A stretch of DNA of 64,000 nt, taken from positions 1-64,000 of the forward strand of contig NXFV01000306.1 of NCBI GenBank assembly GCA_002803225.1. Reading direction: 5' to 3'. The translations under genes and the position numbers were made by a program. This stretch comes from Gamarada debralockiae. Lineage: Eukaryota; Ascomycota; Leotiomycetes; Helotiales; Hyphodiscaceae. The notes under the pieces were generated by a model. The model saw only the letters and a program-made list of their open reading frames with translations. It was not told the DNA's origin and ran no database searches. This document shows positions 54,721 to 64,000 of the stretch, one piece after another; position 1 is the stretch's first letter, and each line of letters starts with the position of its first letter.

Positions 54721-55828
54721 ACCCCAATAACTTTAATTGTAGCTTTATAAGTAGCATTAGCGTGATATACTTACGGCTTGACGTGAGAGTGTTGTAGGCG
54801 TACGAACTGGGTCGAAAGAGCTTCGACAGACAGTAATAGAGGGCGAGTGACCGCGGCACGCCATCACCGCCATCGCAGCCCTCATGATATCACGCCTAGC
54901 GCCGTCATCGAACCGTAATCTCTGCGAAATTAGCCCCTGGTCGTGAGGGCTTGGCAGTTACGGGCCTCGCGGATTTGCGTGGGAAAGTGGATGATTTCGC
55001 AGTGCTCGATGACCACCCGACCTCAGATACCATTGATTACTAAGTTGATTTTGAAGCGACCAGTTCCCTTTTCTCTCGCTTACAAGTCTCGAAAGCCCTC
55101 ATCTCGAGTGACATCCCCACAGCGGTTATTTCCTTCCCCAAAGGACGTTCTCGAATTCAGCAATCCTGTCCGCAGCTTTCTTGATGTGCTCCGTCATCTG
55201 CCATTTCATCAGATGTATATAAATAGCTGTTCATTACATCGGATTGGATCGGCTTGTGACCACTTCTACCACTATGAAGTTAGTCGTGAATCCTATGCGC
55301 GCTAACAACTTCACGTAGGCGTCTTACCTTGAGCAGATACCAGAGCTCATAATTCTTGTATTGCATGACTTCGAGTGTTCGGAAGACATTGTGGAAAAAT
55401 TATCTTTGCATGAACGGGCCGTGGGACTATAGGCTGAAGTATAATGTCAAGACATAAGTAGTAGTTTCCACCATGGAAGGCTCAGGGATGCTGATGATCT
55501 TTAAGTATGCTGAAGTGCGCGCCGGTCTCCTAGAAGATTGGCAACACCGCCTCACGGATGAACTTCCCCATTCAACCTTGAGGATGTGTCGGATGTGACC
55601 CTTCCTGCCAAACTTTCACGCTTATCAACCGTGATGACCTTGCATCTTCTTCGAAATCCACATATTTGAAGCTCAACAAAGCTTCTCGACGATTATCCAG
55701 CGATCTCTAGGCGGTTGCGTGCCCCGCTGATGCCTGAATATTGGCTCCCATTCAAATTTATGTCTCGAACTCCATCTGAATGAAGGCCATACCAGGATAA
55801 GGCTTGTTCTGCACACTCTCTGTACTTC
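54721..55828. other. Gene-poor region
   Basis: About 1.1 kb, no gene or repeat recognised; probably decayed flank of the C2H2 pseudogene. Confidence 0.35.
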
Positions 55829-58733
55829 TTGGATCAAGTTAGCGCTTCTTCTGGAGCTCGCCCACCCGAGATTGATGCGCCGCGATGCGGAGAATCGTGG
55901 ACTGTACCAATGGGTCTCCGGATCCGAGACCCGAGACGGGAGCTTCCCAAACATCCAGCTGTTATACCGTCGGACTGGACACGCAGCACAAGTCGGCCAA
56001 TTCTGACCGTAGTTGCTGACTCAGGCCAAAATGTGCAGATAGAACCATCGAAAAAGTTTCCAGCAAAACTAGAGCCTCTCGATGAGGAGTTTGGGAGAGA
56101 CGCCTTCTCGCGAGAGGTGACTACACCTTTCAATGGACCCCTTCCGACGTGTGGAGGATCTAGCCTAAAGCCTCATCAGGGGAAGTGGGATGTGCAGAAA
56201 GAATCCCAGTATAGTCGCCAGTTCTCGATTTCTGACGCTCATATTGATGGTTTGCCTTATATCACAAGAGACGGTGATTTCATGTTCGGAGCAGAGACAA
56301 TGTCAGATGCGTCCTCGGCAGCTACGAGCTGAGCCAGAGGTAAATCTACTTGTTTCTCAAAGAGTGGAAGGTCTGCTTCTTCTGCATCGTCCTCTTGCTC
56401 CTCCACAGGTCACTACGATGGGAATTCCGAGAAACTTGAGAGACATCAACTTCCGACCTGGCATCAAGACAGTAAACCACAGCAACCAAGCCAATATTCC
56501 GAAATACCCCGACCTTTCAAAAAGGAACGCATTGTATGTAAAGAAAGTCAGGACATATTAATCACCAAGCCCACACCAAGAAGAGAATACCTTGACAAAC
56601 TGGAAACACCTGAGAAGTTCTTGTTGGTGCGCCATGATTTGGAAAAGGAGCAGAGGCAATCAGGAAAGAGAAGCAACGCAAAGCACATCTTCGAGCACTG
56701 AATCAGGCAAATTTACTGAATATGGACTCGGAAGATTCTGCTGACAGAAGTCAAGTCTTGGTAAACAACGACTTGCAAGCTTGTACGCTGGGAGCTTGTG
56801 GAAGGACGACGCCAGTACATCAAACCTTTGGTACTCCTACCTCTTCTAGTGCAAGTTCTGAAACTCTTCCTCTTCTTCATCAAGAAGAAAGCATGAGTCC
56901 AACCCCGCTCCACATGCCTGGGTTCGAATCAGAAAGAGCTCCCCTAAGAGGCTCCCAGATTGACTCGACGTCTTCGGAGGATACTATCGATTGGGAAGAG
57001 GACAGTGATGCTCCCAGCTCTTCCCAATTTACGCGCCTACTCTTTGCTGGTTAGGATGAGGCAAAGCTGCAAATGGGAGCTTCTCTTCTTCGAAGCCATA
57101 TGACGCCAGTGCAATCTAAATTTGTTGACAGATTAATGATAGAGTTCTGGACCATCTTTGACAACAACTGGCCGACAGGCACAGGTCAATATGAGGTGGG
57201 ATCTGGCGAAGCACATCAACCAAGTAGTTCATCCGCATCTGATTCTGGAACGTTCTCTCTTCGTTGAGTGCACCGAAGCGCCGCAGAAATGATGACGGAG
57301 AAGAAGGTGAAACAGATGACCACTCTGGACGGGGGTGCAAGCGACTGGACAAGTTACCGGTGGTGGGAGAAGAGGACGTCCATATGAGGCTGTTTGCCTG
57401 CCCCTTTCGGAAACGCGACCCTCGGAAATACTCCGTCAAGGAGTGGCCCTCAATCCACAAAAGACAAACGCTCGACTGAAATAAGTTAACTGCCTTATGG
57501 AACCTCGTTAATGTTTCATTAACAATCGGCTGATAGAGCCCATCTCTGCCAATATCACCACATTCAACAGTGCGTACGGTGCAAAGTGGTTTTCGATTCT
57601 GAAGAAGACCTCGATGCGCACACCATGGCCATAGCTAGATGTGATGTCGAAGAGAGCGAACCTGTGGATGGTACGACCAGAAAGATGAAAGATCAGATAC
57701 AATCGAGGAAGAAGTCCCATCCTGGACAGACGGAAGTCGAAAAGTGGGAACAGATATACAGAATATTGTTTCCAACTGCGGCAGTTCCGGATCCTTGTAC
57801 GTGATATTTCATCTTTTCTCTTCTCTAACCGAAAATATAACCCTACTTTCCCATTGACACGCTGTCTACAGCTAATAATTTTTCAGACTTCGAGCCAGTG
57901 TTAGACTATGACGCACAGAGGCCGCAGTCTCCAGATTCCGGCAGTCTGTCAGCATTTGAATCCTACCTCAGCCGAGTGTTTCCCGGCTTTGTGCGAAGAG
58001 TTTTTGAGTCAGCAATCAGTAATGAATTGCAACCCATCGAGACACAGCTACAAAGTCGAATGATCAAATTGATACAAGAAGCACAAAGGCAAGCTTTCTT
58101 AACCTTCCATGATATGAGAAGGACGAAATCTGAAGCTGGACCACCAATCGGACTCGATACGGAGATGGCCTCGTCTCTGGAGAGAGACCAACAGACAAGT
58201 ATGGAGGCTTTTTTCCAGCCTCCCTCACCTACAGTTCAGACTGGACCTTTCTCCGACTTAGCTGAACTCGAAGTCACCCAGCAAGATACAGGGCATCATG
58301 CCTCATCGAACTCAGGCTATGCTTCTCACAACACTCTCTTCAAATCTTCGCCCGATGCCACGCTGAACAGAACGGAGAACGGTGCCGCGTTCACTTCTGG
58401 AATCAATGTTCAAATAAACTCAGAAATAGGTAAAGAAACGGACTTTCCCGATTTTGATACTGCACATTTCGTAGATTTCAACGGGCCAGAAAGCGCTGCT
58501 CCATCTACATGGCTGGACATGCCACAGAACTAGTCAAACATTCCAAGCAGCGAACCACTTCCCGCTCCCTCCCGAAAGGGGCACTCAATCACGACGCCCT
58601 ACCGATAGAAATTCCACAGACATCCACCGACGTATCGCTTGAGGAGCCATGGCCTTTAAGTATGGACTCATTGGGAATAGACGTTGAGTTGGAGGATGAC
58701 CTGGACATGCCGAGGAGACAGGACGTTGAATAG
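55829..58733 (+). pseudogene. Fungal C2H2-domain protein, degraded
   Basis: Segments of one gene lie in order. They include: KKERIVCKESQDI and PTPRREYLDKLETPEKFLLV in the middle part; LQMGASLLRSHMTPVQSKFV, then WTIFDNNWP; and a basic acid-rich piece leading to RLFACPFRKRDPRKYSVKEW. After these come HLCQYHHIQQCVRCKVVFDS (zinc-finger-like), SRKKSHPGQTEVEKWEQIYR and, after an intron near 57797-57886, SAFESYLSRVFPGFVRRVFE. This is a common Pezizomycotina family with a CPFRK-DP-KY motif and a C2H2 finger. Breaks include TGA at 56330, TAG at 57052, a frameshift near 57260 and TGA at 57477, plus a final +1 shift where the acidic tail (DSLGIDVELEDDLDMP) continues. Some breaks could be missed introns. 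Start unclear. Confidence 0.55.
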
Positions 58734-58831
58734 CGATATACAACAATGCTTGTGAATGTAGTGGCATCAACTCCAATTCCAATTTGGGTATCATAACTAG
58801 CCTATCTAATTCATATGGCTTTCCTTTGACC

Positions 58832-61043
58832 TCAAGCCCGAGAACAAGTACTCCTACAGTTCCTCCAATCTCCCAAACAGCTATAACACCATTCCGCGCC
58901 ACAACGACAAGTCATATGCAAACATCCCTCCGTTCTTTCAAGAATCGCCCTACACCTCGGACATGTTTTCCAACCTTTACTATTCGCGAGTGCGACGACA
59001 GCTGCTCCTTCCCGATCCTGTGCACACACACCAGCATGTTCAGCATTGTTGCAAGAAGAGCAAGTACGAGTGCTGCAAGTGGGACAGATAGCCACCGGCC
59101 CGTGGACCGAGTTGGGAGGTATGAAGAGCCGGCAGTTGCGGTTTGAGCAGTATCGCGGGTTAGGAGTAGTAAGTTCGAGGATCATCAGGTCGTACCGAGT
59201 CACGGTTTGGGCGGGAAGGAAGCGAGCTGCCAAGGAAGCAGGGATCGGGTTGCGAGTGCAACATGTAAAGGGTGCTCGTGAGGTAAGAGCGGTGTTGAAT
59301 GCACCTGTTTCAACTGTCAGATTCATGACTTTGGTGAGATCCAGGGAAAAGAACTTACCGACTATGCAATTCCCGCAGTAGTAATGCTCGCAACTCAACA
59401 GGCACATATCGACTTTGTCTGAAGGCTCCATACACACCACACAATCTACCTGGCGTTCTCTTCTCTCCGCTTCTGCAGCTTCAGCGGCTAATCGTTGCCG
59501 TTCCTCTTCTTCCTGCCTTTCTAACTCCTCAGCAATCCACTTAGCTTCCTCAGCAGCAGCTCTTCTTCTTTCTCTCTCCTCTTCTTCCACCTTCTCAATT
59601 TCCTCAATCACTCTCCTAGCAGTATCCTCCGCTTCCCTCATCTCTTGCTCCCATTGCTCTTGTGCCGCCATGGCAGCCGCTTGGTCCCTCCTAATGGCTT
59701 CATCTCTCGCTTCCTCACTCCTTCTAATCGCATCCGCAAAGGCGGCTTGCTCTTCCAACATCCTATCTTCCCTCGCCCACTTCTCCTGCAAGCATTCCAA
59801 GTTCTGCTCATTAATCCCATCTTGTTCTTCCCACTCGCTGGCCAGCCGTCTCGCAGCCTCCATCTCGGCATCGAGATTCAAGACCCTTGTTTTCTCTTCT
59901 TGTGCCAATTGTCGAGCGTAACTGTCAAAGCTAGAGGATTGACCTTGTTCATTGTCTAGTTGGGTTTGTAATTTTTGTGCTGCGAGACGGTCGAGGTCGT
60001 ACTGACTGGGTGTCGTGGCATTCTCGAGTGAGAATGCAAACTGCAGCGTGTTCTCGAGCTGGTCATCTCCAAGCGCCCATTCAGATTGTAAGTTCGCTAC
60101 CCGCTGTCTCTCGTCTTCGAAGTCGAAGAATATGTCGTCAGGCTCGGGGTCTGTATCTCGAGGAGAGGTATTTGGAGTATTGCTGCCAGGACTGGACGCG
60201 GGAGATTGGTGGTCGGGTATGGGGTCGGAGAAAGGATTTGTGGGAGGGGGCATGGAGCCTGGTATCAGGGCTTCGTATGGTGGAGGAGAGTCATCGTCAA
60301 GATCTAGAAGGTTGGGGATCATGCTGGGCTGCGGCACAGGTGAGACGACTCCCTCAGGCTGGACTCGAAAATTCGTGTTTCTTTCCAAGTCAACGGGGAT
60401 GTCTGGTATCGTTGTATTTCTCACTTCAACCGTCGGAGGGACCAAAAATCTAGGGCCCTTCAATATCGGCCACGAATTAGCTCCATTATTATAAGCAGGC
60501 GGGCACAGTTCTTACCTGCTGGCCGTAGTCAGAATTCGGCCCCTTCGGTCGTTCTTCATACAGTCCCCGAGTATTACTCGGTCCTGGACTCTTCGAAGTA
60601 ACTGGAGTAATCCACTGTCCTGTGATCGGGTTGATATACGGCTCATCATCCTCATCCTCCCAAACAGTCTGAAAGCCATAGTCCGGAAGAGACGGGAGCT
60701 CTCTATCCAAGTCAATCAGACTCTCATCTCGACCACCAACCTCAACCTCCTTTCCTTTTCCCTTACCACTTCCCACATTCGCGTCCTCATAATCCCCACT
60801 CCCTGTGACCCATCTCCTCACATTCTCCGCAATTCTCTCAACAACCGACAAACAAGACTCCGTCGCAACAGACCGGGCGTGAAAATACTCCGTCCGGGCG
60901 AGATCAATGCTTGTCTCTACACCCTTCCCCCGACAAGGCTGCGTCCTCTCATGCAGCTCCTGCTCCACCTCCAGATACTTCATGTACCTGCTCAGGGCAT
61001 CAGTGAGTACGGACGTCACGACGGAGTCCTCGATATGCTCCAT
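58832..61043 (-). CDS. RBR-type E3 ubiquitin ligase
   Basis: Three exons (61043-60516, 60457-59359, 59304-58832) give 699 aa. A roughly 500-residue N-terminus holds a Pro/Asp-rich linker and a long Glu/Arg coiled coil (about 355-513). RING1 follows: CVVCMEPSDKVDMCLLSCEH then YYCGNC. The IBR domain is RYCSNRNCRLFI to CPTCSTRTCSSCNNAEHAGV. RING2 is CPRCRAILERTEGCLHMTCR then CGAEWCYSC, with the catalytic Cys in HMTC that accepts ubiquitin from the E2. The second intron (59358-59305, 54 nt) contains no stop and keeps frame. Splicing gives CIVGAFNTALTSRAPFTCC, which fits RING1-IBR spacing better. Substrate unknown. Cytosolic or nuclear. Confidence 0.88.
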
Positions 61044-61615
61044 CTCGTGCGCAGTCTTAGACCAGCCATAAATAATGTCACCGACTACAAGCCTTCACAC
61101 ACACAGTTCGCAGTACCTGAGGTCGGAAGAGCAAGGGGAGGTGTGGGTGAGGTGTGACAGTGGAGCTTCCACGTGATGATAAGAGACAGGGCCTTTCAGT
61201 GGCCGGATGAAACACATTGTTATACCACAATGCGAGAACCTGGAAGAGATTGGGCCTTCATGCAGCAGTGGCAGCTCTTTTCCTGGTAATTGTCTGAGCA
61301 CGGTAGCTCTTGAGCGTATCATTTGGTGAGGCTGTCGTGGTGGCGTCGAGGGCTTGATTGCCTTGGTTGATTTGGGGGCGAGGGTTAAAGCGGCGGTGGT
61401 GTGCTTCCCATACAAGGCTGTGAAGTTTGGGGCACAGTATTATATCCGAATGAATGTATATATATATTTTTGGGCTGCTGAAGTGCCAGATGTGACAAAG
61501 GGTTAGTAGTGAGTGGTATATACCAAATATCGCTCTCAGAAAGTCAACGAAATTCCTCCTCTCATCTGATCACCCAAGCAGATGTATCGGTCTAAGAAGT
61601 AAGAGAATGCCAATC
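61044..61615. other. Intergenic region
   Basis: Promoter side of the RBR gene and 3' flank of the large conserved gene. A TATATATATAT run is at about 61457-61468. No gene recognised. Confidence 0.4.
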
Positions 61616-63959
61616 TCAACTCCCCTCTCCTTCGTTTCCTGCCATCTCACCAATCCTCTCCAATCTCAATGTACTCATCTTCCCCCTCTTCGTCATCGCC
61701 CTCGTAACACTCCTCTTCAGCCCCACCCTCGTCTTCTCCAGTACTCTACACCTCGCATCCCACTCCGCCTCCGTACACATCTCCGTCCCCTCCACCAAAT
61801 CCTCCGTCGTCAGCCTTCCTTTCTTATACTCATTCATCGGCACCTTCACAAACTGTCTGTTCCGCTCCTCAATCAATTTCCCCGTGTCTCTCTTGCTACT
61901 GCTGACGCGAGAATGCTTCGCTTGCGTTGTGATGCGGAATTCTTTGAGTGCAGGAGCAGTGTAGCCTTTGTTTCTAAGAATTTTCTCGATGCGCCGAGTG
62001 AGATATGACTTGAGTTGTGCGCGGCGCACGCCGATGGGGAGCATGATGGAGCGAGCAACTTGTCCTACGGTCTGTGGGTTCGTAGATGCAATAGCCATTC
62101 GTAGAATTTCTAGTACTCGAGCTGGTGTCCCGTCTGAGCCTTCAAACCATTCCAAGATCGTCTTTAGGCATGGGAAGTGGACTGCAAATTGGTTACCGGG
62201 ATCTTGAGACTCGCCAAGAGAGATGTTGTTGAAAGCTGGGCTTTGGGCTAGGTAGTTCTGGATCTCGTGGCTGACGTCTTCCTCGAGCGAGAATTGCACC
62301 GCGTTCAAGATCTCATCTGAGTAGTTCGCTGAATCTTGGGATGTGACTGAGACGTGTCCGTCTTCTTTCTCTCCCACTTCCATTGCGGATCCTTTATCAA
62401 AGGAGCAAAGAAGACGGATACGAAGAGAGTATGGGAGCGAGCAAATGATGTTAAAGGAGTCGAACGGATGCAATTTTCTGGGTTTTCCTCGCTCCTCTAA
62501 AAGATTCTTTGACTCAGTGGCAAAGATGTTGCGATTCGAGGGAAGACCATGCCATATTGCGACACAGCCAGGTTGGACGTGGCCACCCTCAATTCTTGGA
62601 TATACTGGACACACCCAAAACCGTTCTTGTGGTAGCTTTGACCTGAGATGCTTTTGAGTCTGTTTAGCGTGCTGCTTGACGCTCATCTTCGCACCTCCGT
62701 AGTACCACTTTGGCTTGCTCTCGACTTGATACGCTTGCGAGCTCGGCATGCCAGAGGTTCTCTGCTCAGAAATAGATTGCGTGAGGGCAACCTTGGTCTC
62801 GAAGGTCGCAGACTCTGTGACTTTGTTCGGGAGATCCGAGATTTTGTGAGTGACTGGAAATACCGAATGCTTCAACCATGCATCTCGTTTATTCTTCTCA
62901 GCCGCAGAGCCGAGGAGAAGACAAGAAGATCCGGCAAAGCATTCATTTCCAACAACTTGGCTTTCGCAGAGGTTGATCATAGTCTGCTCCTGCACCCCAA
63001 AATGCTCGAACTTATTTCCCAGGAAGATGATTGTGCGGCCGCGATACTCCTCAAGAATGTTTCTCGTGGCTTCATCGTCTTCCTCATTCTGCTCTTGTCG
63101 AATCAGTCCACCATACTGACTGACATTCCAGACATCCATTTTGAGACAGAGATCTTTGCGGATGAATTCTCCAATTGCCTCAAATCTCTCTGGCGGCGTC
63201 TTGACATTCGTAACCACTAGAATGCCTGCATCCTCATCGTAGATGTGAGCCGCAGAAATCTGAATCTTCAGGTCAAAGCTTTGCGTGAGTCGCATGGGAA
63301 CTCCCAAATCACCTAAACTTCTTCCACTTGCAGGAGCTGGACCAGGACTCGAGATAAAGAACTGAACGTGTATGATAGTATAAGCGTGATCCTTCGCTCT
63401 ATGAGAAATCCTAGATGTCTGAGAGATCTCGATGCTGGACGCAGCTGCAACCTTCCCTGTCTCCCGGAAAGCTTCTGGGCTCCAAGCCCCTGATGCTGCG
63501 AGGAGAGAGCCTGCTTCGGAAGGAATGGAAATTTTGACTTCCGCTCGGCGAGGCGACACTCGACCGACGCCAAATATCTTGTTGCTTTGGTTGTGTATTT
63601 GCATAGAGATTATGTTTTCTGAGCCTTGGGCTACAGATTGAAGATAGTCGATCTGTTGGAGTTCTAGCGGATACCTAATTTCGATTGATTTGACAAAATC
63701 AAAGTTTTCCAGGCGACGATTGAGTCCCGGCATTGTTGCCTTCAAAGCGATGGTTGTAGCCATCTCGTAGGCTTGGCCGCCGTGAGCAAACATGTCGGGT
63801 TCTCGAATCAGAGCTTTGATAGAACCCGGCAAAGTCACCGTGTGACCTGCCGGAATGGAAGGGACGTAAGTCAGGCCATCATTTCCAAGAAGTGGCTGAA
63901 GACATTCAGAAGGATCAATCTCCAGTCGAGTCTCGCGAGTTGGAGAGGGCATTCCGCCT
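61616..63959 (-). CDS. Large conserved fungal protein (DUF7932-like), 3' part
   Basis: A 778-codon open exon (from the first internal Met at 63952) encodes the C-terminal portion of what looks like a large fungal family. Family-like text is GGMPSPTRETRLEIDPSECL, SIPAGHTVTLPGSIKALIRE, NRRLENFDFVKSIEIRYPLE, NQSNKIFGVGRVSPRR and IIFLGNKFEHFGVQEQTMIN. The tail is helical and basic. The GG before the Met is in frame and is preceded by an acceptor-like ATCAG. Stops lie just upstream in that frame, so the exon probably begins at about 63959 and earlier exons lie outside the window. No signal peptide or membrane helix in this part. The DUF7932 name is from memory of the family pattern and should be treated as tentative. 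No function known. Confidence 0.65.
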
Positions 63960-64000
63960 GATCGATATTATCATAACAATTCCTAACATGGGTTTTGAGG

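Noticed and set aside
1..64000. tRNA, rRNA or CRISPR features
   Set aside because: I searched for B-box-like GGTTCRANYCC words and clover-leaf arms and for regularly spaced repeats. Hits fell in coding sequence or lacked partners; CRISPR arrays are not expected in a fungal nuclear genome.

Overview
This window looks like a nuclear scaffold from a filamentous ascomycete (Pezizomycotina, probably Leotiomycetes such as Helotiales; the order is a guess). Reasons: 47-125 nt GT-AG introns, compact convergent and divergent gene pairs, fungal-only families (APSES and Zn2Cys6 factors, RTA1, NACHT-ankyrin NLRs, fungal C2H2 proteins), and decayed LINE and Crypton copies. Exon boundaries were placed by eye and checked for reading-frame continuity.

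Layout. 1-9 kb: a broken NLR N-terminus, then housekeeping genes (LCP5, an EMP70/TM9SF protein, MED4), a hemerythrin-like protein and a small alpha-beta-barrel protein. 9-16.2 kb: a gene graveyard with a frameshifted small secreted protein, a MYND zinc-finger fragment, a decayed P450, an OrsD-like fragment, telomere-like motifs, and a decayed Ser/Thr-rich surface-protein gene split by a MITE. 17-38 kb: a conserved block with NCS1, three unrecognised proteins, a GST and the co-chaperone CNS1 (divergent), an APSES factor and TOP2. 38-47 kb: accessory genes, namely a Zn2Cys6 regulator, an RTA1 pseudogene with an inverted piece of a second copy, a second MITE, a secreted BBE-type FAD oxidase and a LINE relic. 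49.0-54.05 kb: a 5,054-bp element with TA duplications and long terminal inverted repeats that encloses one intact NACHT-ankyrin NLR and no transposase. Next to it lies a Crypton relic with many stops. 55.8-64 kb: a degraded C2H2 gene, an RBR ubiquitin ligase, and the 3' part of a large conserved fungal protein that runs off the window.

How the genes relate. The housekeeping genes are functionally independent (ribosome biogenesis, endomembranes, transcription, chaperones, chromosome topology, calcium). The accessory stretches share a theme of mobile DNA and gene decay. The strongest candidate for something undescribed is the NLR carried inside a compact cut-and-paste style element. Its terminal 50 bp are identical at both ends and its 1,206-aa reading frame is intact, so it appears young. 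The other point of interest is the 725-nt first intron of NCS1, which holds an open reading frame that runs in frame into the EF-hand coding exon.
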